Source of the DNA: JBCCCJ01 sp039029315
Lineage (GTDB): Bacteria > Bacteroidota > Bacteroidia > J057
Assembly: GCA_039029315.1 (NCBI GenBank)
Contig: JBCCGK010000056.1
Location: 1 to 64,000 of the forward strand
DNA: 64,000 nucleotides
Direction of reading: 5' to 3'
Shown here: one piece after another, positions 34,801 through 44,100 of the stretch
Layout: every line of letters starts with the position of its first letter
Position numbering within the stretch: position 1 is the stretch's first letter
The notes under the pieces: model-generated
Seen by the model: the letters and a program-made list of their open reading frames with translations, nothing else
Told to the model about the DNA's origin: nothing
Database searches by the model: none
Translations under genes and position numbers: made by a program

Positions 34801-35981
34801 TAGAATACACAGATAATAATTTTGTATCTGGTTGGCCAAAATTGGTGAGTTCAATCCATACCCAATATGCTCAAGTTGGGACCGAAAAACTTGTAACATC
34901 AACCTTCAATGCTTATGAAGGGCTTGGCCATCATCAACTGACCAGTAGCAGAACCTATAATAGCGATGGTAGGATCACAGAAAGTAGAACCAAGTTCTCT
35001 TCTGACTACAATCCAAGCTTAACATTGGGCAGCAATTCGACTCTGACCATCCAGGATCTGCTGGACGAGAACATGATTGCCCTACCAATAGAAGTGCAAA
35101 AATGGGAAGGCACAAATGGGAATCTTAAACTCCTGCAAGCATCTGTCACAACATTCAAGGACTTCAATGATTCTGGCAGTGGGGAGGAAAATATTCGACC
35201 ATTTGAAACCTATATTTTCGAGTCTGCTACACCTATATCCTTGTCAGAACCTAAAAACGGGAGTGGACAATATCTCAGTATAATCCCTGATGCAAGTCTG
35301 TACATCAAAAGAGCTGAGGTTGACTATCAAGATCAGGGGCAACCGATTCAATTTCATCGAACACATGGAGTTCCTGTTTCTTATTTGTGGACAAATAATC
35401 AAAGTGTCCTAAGTGCTGAGGTATCAAATGCCTCTCTCGGCGACATCGCCTATACCAGCTTCGAGGAATTTGGAAATTATTCTCCAGGCAATTGGGTTCT
35501 TAGTATCGGTAGTGGTGGAAGTGGTTGGAGCGGTGCTACTGCAAAGACTGGCTCTCAAAGCTTGCAGCTTACAGCTTCAGGTTCAGTCAGCGCAACTGTC
35601 AACACTGCTGGCTCCTATGTCCTCAGCTACTGGGCCAATGGTCCCAATCCCACTACGAATGTAAGCAGTACGCTGGTACAAAGCTCTGATCCGGATCCTA
35701 TTGGCTTTGTCTATTATGAATATAACGTTGATTTGGCTGCTGGAGCAACCCTGACACTTACCGGAACAAGTTCGCCAATCAACATGGATGAATTGCGCCT
35801 TTTCCCTACAAACGCCCGAATGAGCACCATCTGCTATGATGAGAATCTCCGTATCCATAGCATGACAGATCTGAACAACTACAGCACCTATTTTCTGTAT
35901 GATAAATTGGGGCGTCTGGTATCTGCATTTGACAAAGACGGGAATCTCCTCCAAACCTACGACTATCACTTCAAGCAGTAG
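31842..35981 (+). CDS. RHS-like secreted giant protein without RHS core
   Basis: 1379 residues. Signal peptide (1-25), then the N-terminal module common to Bacteroidota RHS proteins: SLGQYLEIPIGLYSGTPGVQVP, SVGLGWSLQAGGVVSRTVRG and SYTSWYLAEITSPSKTETFSFDY. The middle has long beta-rich stretches; the C-terminus has a single YD-type repeat (YFLYDKLGRLVSAFDKDGNLLQTYDYHFKQ region) and stops there, with no core or toxin tail. It may be a structural partner or delivery shell of the toxin upstream (147 bases past the immunity gene), or a truncated member. It ends before a strong terminator. Confidence 0.8.
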   Translation: MKPSIISLFSLFLVLRASFQICPAQEAPVNIPPSPNAASLGQYLEIPIGLYSGTPGVQVPIWTLTGKEMSVPIGLSYHASGIKVEQNSTSVGLGWSLQAGGVVSRTVRGLPDEGAFGYIGEGVPANPELTDFFHQVQQGIADPQPDAFFFSFQGYSGKFVFDQNGEVHIHPKQDLDISYTIGSGGFLTFTIKTPDGTQYLFGGTDKREQTTTGTTTWSVPPGSTLGNPNHEIEQDSSINVSYTSWYLAEITSPSKTETFSFDYVHETYDYRGPKKGNFGFRANGDVEYRRISRTTTKISGKRLSEITCNSNGLSVVFEANKVRDDVRSIATAPEPKAYTKIIVKDIQGNPNRVFVLNTDYFRNPLLDVANSGIKPGEDFLFQRLKLTSVQEFSGDEIESKPAYVFTYDESIALPPKDAHTQDHWGYFNGDLSTQNDIDNYYSIYNMVPPYEGSVDDGPVFFYYYNIVDPSSLQTYDVVDPVFISKPGTNREPSYPGIQAGILQEIIYPTGGKTEFDFEQHEYGFVGNQDYEEIIYGTEEPLAEAENPWGSLPDATEEQIETYGPFTVGPKQTVQIQYEIQFAYEDVSDFNYDPTSCTLPNTPGCDGVSYTPNVLEFYKTSDPNTPILKVFYNYNAGYGEVLEQTPGTSTTYAITALVPSDSELDTDNFPNGVRATFEGSFNYELEAGETYELKAKRAKSYVNGINVQNNTSCWIQIAQTVQNDQVLQVIKEFDGGGLRVFKKTDSPLDGGVPIVEEYTYHMFNEFGNDQGTSSGSLVGLPAHFRSTYYYKEESSPIILDPLPTWSLLLGHIMPIFGWLADLPSGGVQVSGMSYLVFEMAADHPVPLGTTQGNPLGYRMVQISKPGNGSTINTYSSAYEYPDDLPYELNWLSWFQIGMAPGYPTDWGSYNVAQGVPRFYYPFLPTIDRDWQRGLLLEQREYNENQDLLRSLNQTYAFQELSSVPGYSTIYSGTQIKYLNLDQTANPWVEYTDNNFVSGWPKLVSSIHTQYAQVGTEKLVTSTFNAYEGLGHHQLTSSRTYNSDGRITESRTKFSSDYNPSLTLGSNSTLTIQDLLDENMIALPIEVQKWEGTNGNLKLLQASVTTFKDFNDSGSGEENIRPFETYIFESATPISLSEPKNGSGQYLSIIPDASLYIKRAEVDYQDQGQPIQFHRTHGVPVSYLWTNNQSVLSAEVSNASLGDIAYTSFEEFGNYSPGNWVLSIGSGGSGWSGATAKTGSQSLQLTASGSVSATVNTAGSYVLSYWANGPNPTTNVSSTLVQSSDPDPIGFVYYEYNVDLAAGATLTLTGTSSPINMDELRLFPTNARMSTICYDENLRIHSMTDLNNYSTYFLYDKLGRLVSAFDKDGNLLQTYDYHFKQ

Positions 35982-36043
35982 GAGACACAGCTTCTAAAAG
36001 AGCCGACACAGCTTCTAAGCTCTCAGACGCATATACTAATACT

Positions 36044-36079
36044 CACCCTTTTCTTAGGAAAAGGGAGGGTATTTTTATT
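36044..36079 (+). terminator. Rho-independent terminator after the RHS-like gene
   Basis: CCCTTTTC (36046-36053), loop TTAG, GAAAAGGG (36058-36065), then GAGGGTATTTTTATT. The flanking ACC/GGT adds to the stem. Confidence 0.85.
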
Positions 36080-36136
36080 CCACAAAGATCTTCCACAAAA
36101 AACCATGTTTATTGTTCACCTTTTATCTCACTGATT

Positions 36137-37474
36137 TTGCGAACTATTAGCTTCTTTTCTACAGCCTTGTTTGTGCTCCTCTCACTTTCATGTTTGACTC
36201 TTTTCGCCCAACTCCCTCAGCCCGTAGCACACTATCCAATGAACGGTAATTTGTTTGATGTCTCTGGCAATGATAATCACGGGATTGGCAACTTTGTTAC
36301 ACTCACAGCAGACCAAAATGGAGTTCCGGGAGAAGCCTACTTGCTCAATGGCAATAATGCCTTTATTGAATTTCAAGATCATGCGCATTTTGATCCACCG
36401 CTTCCTGTAACTATCACTGCTTGGGTACGCAAGGACAATGTAGGCCAGGGAAAATCATTCTTGGTATTTTCCAACCGATTTCAAGCAAATACCTATGACG
36501 GTGTTTGGCTTAATATCAACGCTGCTGATAAGATCACAGCAGCATATGGCGATGGAGGGCCTGTTAGTCCAGGAAGTCGTCGGTCAAAAACGGGTATTAC
36601 GTCTTTATCACCTAACACTTGGCATCATGTTGCAGTCGTCATCAATGGTCCCCTGGATATGGAAGTTTACCTCGATGGGATCAATGATTGCGGAGACTAT
36701 AGTGGCAGTGGAGGGCCACTTTCAACACCAAACGGAATTCCTGGTGCTTCGGGAGTAAGCGATTTGCATTCTCAAAATGGGCCATTCAATTATGGCAAAG
36801 GGGCTGTCAATGACATCCGCTTCTTCAATACTGCGCTTAGCCAACAGGAAATTTGGGAGATTGCCTTTAACAACTCAATTCTACCCTCTGTCCTGGCCAA
36901 TTGCCCACCAGATCCATGTGAAGTGATCAATATAGTTCCTTCCTTTTCATATAGTGCTTGGACATCTGTCGTGACATTCACTGATGCTACAAGTTCTTAC
37001 TTAGGTCCTCCTGACTATGTAGTGTGGGATTTTGGGAATGGGAACACCCAAACAACAATGGGTAATGCCTCTGTAACTCATAATTTCTTTTTCTGGGGTA
37101 CATATCATGTATGTATGACTGCGGGTTACTTTGTTGAAAATAAGGAATGTATTGTAACAATATGTGAAGATATAACCCTTACAGATAGTGGTCTCCGTCA
37201 ACAGTTTGAATCAGGTGCTCAAAATGACATTGACACCCATTCAATTTCCTGGACCCTTTATCCCAATCCAGCTACTTCTATGATCAACATAGATGCCTCC
37301 AACATAGAAGGGAAATATAGCTTTGACATCCTTGATTTGAGTGGAAAACTGATTCAGTCTCACAGAGGACTCGGACTCACCCAGTTGAAGATTGATACTC
37401 TAAGCAAGGGCATATACCTCGTCATTCTGAGAAGCAATGGGATTCGCTCCACCAAAAAGCTTTATGTGAACTGA
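36137..37474 (+). CDS. T9SS-sorted LamG/PKD surface protein
   Basis: 445 residues from a TTG start at 36137. Signal peptide (1-24), a LamG/concanavalin-type jelly roll at about 27-245 (HYPMNGNLFDVSGNDNHGIG ... TWHHVAVVINGPLDMEVYLDG), a PKD-like domain at about 265-345 (YVVWDFGNGNTQTTMGNASVTHNFFFWGTYHVC) and a T9SS sorting domain at about 370-445 (WTLYPNPATSMINIDA ... SKGIYLVILRSNG). Probably a surface adhesin or glycan-binding protein. Bounded by terminators on both sides, so it is monocistronic. Confidence 0.9.
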   Translation: MRTISFFSTALFVLLSLSCLTLFAQLPQPVAHYPMNGNLFDVSGNDNHGIGNFVTLTADQNGVPGEAYLLNGNNAFIEFQDHAHFDPPLPVTITAWVRKDNVGQGKSFLVFSNRFQANTYDGVWLNINAADKITAAYGDGGPVSPGSRRSKTGITSLSPNTWHHVAVVINGPLDMEVYLDGINDCGDYSGSGGPLSTPNGIPGASGVSDLHSQNGPFNYGKGAVNDIRFFNTALSQQEIWEIAFNNSILPSVLANCPPDPCEVINIVPSFSYSAWTSVVTFTDATSSYLGPPDYVVWDFGNGNTQTTMGNASVTHNFFFWGTYHVCMTAGYFVENKECIVTICEDITLTDSGLRQQFESGAQNDIDTHSISWTLYPNPATSMINIDASNIEGKYSFDILDLSGKLIQSHRGLGLTQLKIDTLSKGIYLVILRSNGIRSTKKLYVN

Positions 37475-37503
37475 TCTTCCCCAAGTTCAATCCATGAATC
37501 CTT

Positions 37504-37537
37504 CACCTATTCTCTGGAATGGGTGGGGTGTTTTTTT
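37504..37537 (+). terminator. Rho-independent terminator after the LamG gene
   Basis: CACCTATTC (37504-37512), loop TCTG, GAATGGGTG (37517-37525, one G-T pair), then GGGTG and seven T. It lies between convergent genes. Confidence 0.85.
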
Positions 37538-37555
37538 ATGAAAAAACCGGATTTT

Positions 37556-39334
37556 TCACTTCTCGAACATCTCCTTAATCGGCTTGGCAAATTCTTCAGC
37601 AATCTTGTTGCGAATCAGCTTCATGGTATAAGTCAAATGGCCGCCTTCCACCGTCCATTCATCGTGAAAGAGATGAAAATCCCTTAGCTTTTCATGATTG
37701 GGAAGTGTTTGGTTGAGTAGTTCTATTTCGTCCTCAATCTTTTGGCGGACTTTGATGTTATGGACCATGTATTGGGGGCTGGTCCAGTGAATCCCTTCGT
37801 CTAGGCACCACAGATGAACCAATTCAAAATTGGGCCGAATCAAGGCTGCCACATAGGCTTGCTGAAAACCCACCACCATGATTTGCTCGATGTAGTGCGA
37901 TTGCATAAAGTGATTTTCGAGCGCCATGGGGGCGATATATTTTCCGGAAGAGGTTTTGAAAATATCTTTTTTCCTGTCTGTGATTTTGAGGAACCGTCGA
38001 TGCACAAATTTGCCAACATCTCCGGTTCTCAACCATCCTTCTTCAGATAGAATCTCAGCTGTTTCCTCAGGTCGTTTGTAATAGCCCTGCATAACATTAG
38101 GCCCCCGAACGATGATTTCACCCTCCCCCGACTCATCTGGCTGATCAATGCGAATTTCTACACCCGGAATGGGAATACCTACTGTCCCAAACCGATTCAA
38201 GCCTGGGCTAAACTGATTCATCGTGATCACTGGAGCCGTCTCTGTCATGCCATAGCCTTCCCGAACCTTTACCCCTGCGGCAGCAAAGATTCGTCCAATC
38301 TCTGGCCGCAAATAAGCTGCGCCAGTATAGATTGCCTCCACCTTTCCTCCGCTAATTCCCCGAAACCGATTGAATACCAACATCCGGGCAAATTGCTTTT
38401 GAAACCAGTACATCGGTCTGACCTTCGCATGTTCCCGATAATTGATGCCTAACTTCAATGCCCACTGGATGATCCGACGCATCCACCAGGCTTGTTTGGC
38501 CTGGAATTCAAGAACCTGGTCGTACATGCGTTCCAGAATTCTGGGTACAGCTGTAAAATAATGTGGACGAACCTGACGAAAAGCACTGAGCAGATGATCC
38601 CTGTCTTCTGTCAGATAGAGAGAGGTGCCGGAAGCCAGATAAGCATAAATGGTGGTTCGTTCGAAGATATGACTGAAAGGAAGAAAACTCAGTGATTTTT
38701 TGCCGGGTTGAAGGGGAAGAATAGACAAGGCAGCCTTGATATTGCTGACAATGTTGGCATGACTCAACATAACCCCTTTGGGCTGACCCGAAGTGCCGGA
38801 GGTATAGATGATGCATGCCAGATCTGTATCCTGAACCTGTGACTTCACCTCTTCCAAATCCAAGCTAAGCTGATCCGCTTTGGCAAGCAGCTCCTCCAAT
38901 CCGATAGAATCGGGCTGATCTTTTTCCAGCAATACGATCTGAAGATTACTCGTTTGAGAAGAAGGAGGAAGGAAGGTTTGGAAAGAGGCAGAAGTGGGAA
39001 AAAAACAGAGGGTGGCCTCCGTCTCATGCAATATGGCCTGAAACTGTTCTGCTTGATTGGTAACATGGCATGGGACAGAGATTGCTCCTAATTGCTGAAC
39101 TGCCAAATCCAGGAACAACCACTGATGTGTCGCAAGATTGGGAACCATCAGCACCCGATCTCCTTTTCTCACGCCCAATCCCCACAGCATGCGGGAATAT
39201 CGATCTAGTTCTGTCTGACAAGCCTGTGTGGAGTATACTGTCCATGCCCCAGCATTCCGCGAAATCAAGGCCTTGTCTAATGGATATAGCTGCTGCTGGC
39301 AGGCAAGAGCTTCAAATGTACGACTCCATTTCAT
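37556..39334 (-). CDS. Long-chain acyl-CoA synthetase (AMP-binding)
   Basis: 592 residues, full ANL-superfamily enzyme. The P-loop motif is YTSGTSGQPKGVMLSHANI, the A5 motif GYGMTETAPVITM, and the A7/A8 hinge TGDVGKF...LKITDRKKDIFKTSSGKYIAP. Size and the IFKTSSGKYI motif fit long-chain fatty acid-CoA ligases rather than acetyl-CoA synthetases. It activates fatty acids to acyl-CoA. The start overlaps the stop of the upstream alpha/beta hydrolase gene by 4 bases (ATGA), so the two are translationally coupled, suggesting the hydrolase frees the acid it activates. Confidence 0.94.
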   Translation of the reverse strand: MKWSRTFEALACQQQLYPLDKALISRNAGAWTVYSTQACQTELDRYSRMLWGLGVRKGDRVLMVPNLATHQWLFLDLAVQQLGAISVPCHVTNQAEQFQAILHETEATLCFFPTSASFQTFLPPSSQTSNLQIVLLEKDQPDSIGLEELLAKADQLSLDLEEVKSQVQDTDLACIIYTSGTSGQPKGVMLSHANIVSNIKAALSILPLQPGKKSLSFLPFSHIFERTTIYAYLASGTSLYLTEDRDHLLSAFRQVRPHYFTAVPRILERMYDQVLEFQAKQAWWMRRIIQWALKLGINYREHAKVRPMYWFQKQFARMLVFNRFRGISGGKVEAIYTGAAYLRPEIGRIFAAAGVKVREGYGMTETAPVITMNQFSPGLNRFGTVGIPIPGVEIRIDQPDESGEGEIIVRGPNVMQGYYKRPEETAEILSEEGWLRTGDVGKFVHRRFLKITDRKKDIFKTSSGKYIAPMALENHFMQSHYIEQIMVVGFQQAYVAALIRPNFELVHLWCLDEGIHWTSPQYMVHNIKVRQKIEDEIELLNQTLPNHEKLRDFHLFHDEWTVEGGHLTYTMKLIRNKIAEEFAKPIKEMFEK

Positions 39335-40158
39335 GAGGAAACAGCTTGAGAGTGTGGGTGAAAGGCATCATGAAGGATGTCGTATAGACACTCATAATAT
39401 TCCGGGAAATCCGGCAAATTGTTATGCCCGCCTCCTTCGATGGTGTACAATCGGACATTTTCAGGATCTACCTCCACCAGTTTATGGCTATTCCGAATGG
39501 GAATCAGGCCATCTTTATTCCCATGAATGATATGAACAGGAGCGCGCATGGCTTTGATGAACTGATCAGAGCGGATCTTGTATCGAAGCAGGAGCTTCAA
39601 GGGCAAATACCAGCCAAATCGCTTGATGTTATAAGTAAAGCTGAAGTAGGGAGAATCCAGAATGAGCATGCGAGGATGGTTCCAGGAAGCAACCCTTGTC
39701 GCAATGCCAGATCCCAGAGATCGTCCATACACTACAATTTTGTCCTCTTCATATTGAGTCAGCAACCACCGATAGAGATGTTGGGCATCATTGTACAAAA
39801 TGCTTTCTGTTCGTTTTCCCCGACTCTTCCCAAAGCCTCGATAGTCCATCATAAAAAAATCAAAACCGTTGCCGAGGAAATCTTTGGCGAATTTTCCCCA
39901 TCCCTTGATGCTTCGAGAATTTCCTTTCAGATAATAGACCACCCCGCGGCTGTTGGGCACGCGAAAATAAATGCTGTTGATGGTTCCCCCATCTTCCATT
40001 TCGAAGGTTTTTTCCTCAAAATCAAAGGGATATTTGTAGGTGAAATGGCTAGGAAGAATTTCTGGTCGGAAGAAAAAATAATGCTGAAAGAAATAAAAGA
40101 GTGCACACAGGAGCGCATACACAGCAGCAATGATGATAAGAATCGTCAACCAGGGCAT
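39331..40158 (-). CDS. Membrane-anchored alpha/beta hydrolase
   Basis: 275 residues. One N-terminal membrane helix (2-24, LTILIIIAAVYALLCALFYFF) followed by a cytoplasm- or periplasm-facing alpha/beta hydrolase fold: HGNxxx-type loop replaced by YYLKGNSRSIKGWGKFA, DYRGFGKSRGK, nucleophile elbow GRSLGSGIATR, and a late HGNKDGLIP and GGGHNNL (catalytic His). It resembles the ABHD13/Bem46-like family, possibly a serine esterase or lipase. Overlaps the acyl-CoA ligase gene and is a close relative of the next gene upstream. Confidence 0.88.
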   Translation of the reverse strand: MPWLTILIIIAAVYALLCALFYFFQHYFFFRPEILPSHFTYKYPFDFEEKTFEMEDGGTINSIYFRVPNSRGVVYYLKGNSRSIKGWGKFAKDFLGNGFDFFMMDYRGFGKSRGKRTESILYNDAQHLYRWLLTQYEEDKIVVYGRSLGSGIATRVASWNHPRMLILDSPYFSFTYNIKRFGWYLPLKLLLRYKIRSDQFIKAMRAPVHIIHGNKDGLIPIRNSHKLVEVDPENVRLYTIEGGGHNNLPDFPEYYECLYDILHDAFHPHSQAVSS

Positions 40159-40267
40159 AGTCAGTGAGTAGTAATTGTCTTAGGCTCAATATAGGAAAAG
40201 CGTCCTAGCCGCCAAAATGAAGGGAAAAGTCTATCGGCCAACCCTATACCTCCTGTGGATCAAATTC

Positions 40268-41056
40268 TTATTCCAATATCCGTCTGAGCCAATGATGGTA
40301 TTCGTCAAATGTACTCAAATTTCGATGTCCGCCTCCTTCAATCACCTTGAATCGTGTATCATCTGTTAGGAACGGCTTCAACTCAACAGCAGAAGCATAA
40401 GGCACAATCTTGTCTCGGGTTCCCTGGACAATATATGCGTCATTTTTGCTGTCTTCCAGGAACTGGTAGTTCGGAAAATGATAGTCATTATTGAACCATG
40501 GAATGAAGAAATTGCGCCGATTCAGCACATCCGGGATCGAATAAAATGGTGTCTCCAGAATCAACATTCTCGCTTTATGTTGGGAACTGAGATAGGAAGC
40601 AGGAGCACTTCCTAATGATCGTCCATAGATGATGATCTTCTCTGCTGGATAGCGAGAGACCGCCCATGACCAGGCCAATTCTGCACTGGCATAGACCTTC
40701 GCTTCAGATGGACTGTCAAGACTTTTGCCATAGCCTGGATAATCGATCGCGATGACGTCATAGCCGATAGAGGTAAAGTCTATGGTGTATGTGCCCCACC
40801 TTTGCAGATTGTCAGCATTGCCGTGAAGGTAGATCAGTAGACCCTTTCTTTGTACTTGACTTGGAAAAAAGAGGGCATTGATTGTCAATTCACTTCCTTC
40901 CAGCCACAACTCTTCAAAAGGGAAATCAAAGCGAAATTCATAGTCTGAAGCCAGTTTCTTTGGCAAGAAGACCATTTTTCCCAAAAACAGATTGAGCAAA
41001 ATAATTGCCAATCCATATAGCCCGATCAGGCCTAACAACAGGTGCCACCATTTCAT
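40268..41056 (-). CDS. Membrane-anchored alpha/beta hydrolase, paralogue
   Basis: 262 residues with the same layout as its neighbour: membrane helix (4-26), LPKKLASDYEFRFDFPFEELWLEG, YLHGNADNLQRWG, DYPGYGKSLDS, nucleophile GRSLGSAPASYL, VQGTRDKIVPY and GGGHRNL. The two clearly arose by duplication. Here the HGNADN oxyanion loop is intact, unlike the KGNSRS version in the neighbour. It is first in the three-gene minus-strand unit with a 109-base gap to the next. Confidence 0.9.
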   Translation of the reverse strand: MKWWHLLLGLIGLYGLAIILLNLFLGKMVFLPKKLASDYEFRFDFPFEELWLEGSELTINALFFPSQVQRKGLLIYLHGNADNLQRWGTYTIDFTSIGYDVIAIDYPGYGKSLDSPSEAKVYASAELAWSWAVSRYPAEKIIIYGRSLGSAPASYLSSQHKARMLILETPFYSIPDVLNRRNFFIPWFNNDYHFPNYQFLEDSKNDAYIVQGTRDKIVPYASAVELKPFLTDDTRFKVIEGGGHRNLSTFDEYHHWLRRILE

Positions 41057-41195
41057 GTCAACAATATCGGACCTTCTCCCTGAACCTGCAAAAAAGCTGT
41101 TTTCTTTATGTGTTAAATTTTGTAAAATCCATTTTAAAAATTAAACAAAAATATATATTTTTAAGTTATTCGTATTAAAAGAGAATACCAAATCT

Positions 41196-44100
41196 ATGAA
41201 ACAGATCTATCCTCTGTTTTTGATCTTGTTATCACTTGTTTCCCAAGCTTTTGCCACTGGAGAAGCCTCCACATACTTTCAGGTATATGTTCCTCCCAAC
41301 AATGACAACAATGGACGGCATGTATCTTTGTTGGTTACTGCTATCTATGACAGTACTAGTTTTACCATTCTAGATGATGATAGAGATGGAGATTCGGATG
41401 ATACAGTAAGTGGAATGTTGCAAGCTGGTCAGACATATGTCTTGTTCATAAAGGACAATGATGTGAATGACGATGCCGGCGGCAAACAGGATGGAGACTA
41501 TTTTATCATCACATCAGACAAGCTTGTGGTGGCTTCTCAATCGACCAAGTCGGATTGGCAGCATGACTGGGTGCCTGCAACAAACAAAAGTTCTAAAGGA
41601 AACAGATTTTTTGTGTATGCGCCCCCCACCTCCTATTCGAGGCGAGACCTCAATGTATTTGCTTATGAGGATTCAACCTGGGTAACCATCACTCGAATAT
41701 CGACCTCTCTGACCGAGAGTACTGGGTATACCTCTGTAGACATTGGTGCCGGAACCCAAGTTGTCCATCGGCAATTGAACATTGGCGAGGATCTGATTTT
41801 TACTCATACTGACGGAAGGGATATCATGGACACTGGAGGAACCTATCTGGTAGAGTCCAGTTCAGATGTGACACTTCAATATGGTGCCTTATGGAAAAAT
41901 TCGCGTGATGGGGGAGGCTTTGTGCCTTCTTCCAATGGTACCTCTTCTGGAGAATTGTTTTATTTCTCTGTCCCTTATCAGGCCAGCAGAGAGCAGGAAA
42001 TCCGGATCGTCTCCTGGGATGACAACAACCAGGTAGATTTGGATTATTATGAACAAGGAAGATGGAAGGCCCTCAACGATTGGGAACTGGATCAATTGGA
42101 ACCAGGAGAATGGATCTCTTACAGTGGGAATAAGAACAAGGTCTTTCGGGTGCGTTGTACTCCGGGCAAAAAAGTCTCTGTATTTGAAGCGAATTGGCTG
42201 GAAACAGGCGCTCCGGGAACCTCTGATATCGCTTCAATGGTCTCTTCTAGGGATGGGACCACAGCTGGGACAGAATTTTTGGTATATATGGCACCTCCAG
42301 GAAGGGAGAACAATTGCACAGATCCGTTTACTGGCAACAAATTATCCTATGGCTCTCATGCCTATATCTTTGCCAAAGATTCTGCCACCGTCAATGTCAG
42401 TGATGCCAATACCAATGGCCAGCGAATCAAACGAACCTATTCGATTCCGAAAGGAGCATATGTGGATTGCATGCTGGATTTGGCCCAATGGAAATATATC
42501 TACAATGGCAATGGGAAGCCGACCTCAGGAGGAGAGCGTCCCTACCTGGTCATTCGATCTGACCAACCTGTATCTGTCTTTAACACCAACTTCAATGACA
42601 ACTGGATGAGTTATTTTGGAACCTCTCTGAATCAGGGGTTTTCTCTGAACGGTACTGTCAATGATTCTGTCTTGTCTCCCCTGGATACTGTCAAAGTCTC
42701 TACCTCTATAGCCTTTGACGGAAACTCAGATTTGGTCAATCCAGAAGTGGAGTTGTTTTTGGGGGATGGATTTACTCATGTAGCCAGCCACTTTATCAAC
42801 GAAACCGATCTTGACACCATGCAGGGAGTGGTCAGCACCATCCCCGGAACGAATCAGACCCATATTACGTTTTCTCCTTCAGCAGATTTAGAGAACGGAA
42901 AATCCTACAAAGTCCAATGCGATGGAATTCTGAATTACCAATACCAAAATGGGGATTGGGTGGAAAAAAACGATATCATCCAGACTGAGGTGGTGCTTAC
43001 AGGAATCCTGGATGGAGTGCCGGAACAAACCTCCTATACGGAGAACATTGTGGTGGATGATCTGGATCGTCCGACATTTGAATTGACAGATGTGAGTGCA
43101 TCTTCCCTGGCACAAGATCTTTCAGATAGTTGGAGTGCTGCCTGGGGAGATATGGACAATGATGGATTTGAAGATATAATGGTTACAGAATATGATGAAT
43201 CCCAGGCGAGCTATCTCTACAAAAATCAGGGGGATGGAACATTCCGAAAAGATCTGGCTGCTGGAGACCTGATCACCGATCTCAAAAATTCTCTGGGTTC
43301 CAGTTGCGGTGATTTTGACAATGATGGCGACCTGGACATTTTTGTGGTGAATACAAGTATGAGTGTGAACCATCTGTATGAGAATGATGGTTCAGGCAAT
43401 TTTTCCAGCATTGAAGCAGGCGACCTAACTTCCTATGGTGGATATTCCCATAGTACTTCCTGGGTAGACATGAACAATGACGGTCTACTGGATATATGTG
43501 TGGTTGATTATCATCCTACTCGATTCAATACTCTTTACTTGAACAATGGAGACAAAACCTTCTCACGAGTGGAGGAAAATACGTTGACACAGGATGTCTT
43601 TTCTTCCAGGGGAGCTGTCTGGGGAGATTATGACAATGATGGGGATCAGGATGTATATGTCCCCAACACAGCTGGCGTCAATTTTTTCTATCAAAATGAC
43701 GGAAATGGAAGATTTAGCCGTATCGAATCAGGACCAGAATTAGGGCCTGTCTTGAATTCTTCCGGGGCTTGCTGGGGGGATTATGACAATGATGGAGACC
43801 TGGATTTATTTGTTGCCAATGCCAGTGGGGCCAATAATGGCCTATATCGAAACAATGGAGATGGAACCTTTACGGCCATCAGTGGAGATCCAGTGGTGAC
43901 AGATGGCGGACACTCCCACGGAGCAAGTTGGGGAGACCTGGACAATGATGGGGATCTGGACTTGGTGGTTGGAAATGATCAGGATAAGGTGAATTTCTAT
44001 TACTTGAATAATGGAGATGGAACCTTTTCCAGAGCTTATAGCAAGGCTGTCCTGGAAACAGAGAATTCTCTGGCTATTGCAACCGCAGATTATGACAATG

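Noticed and set aside
39424..40167. 247-residue plus-strand reading frame
   Set aside because: It overlaps the antisense of the alpha/beta hydrolase gene, whose GRSLGS motif and gene overlap are clear.
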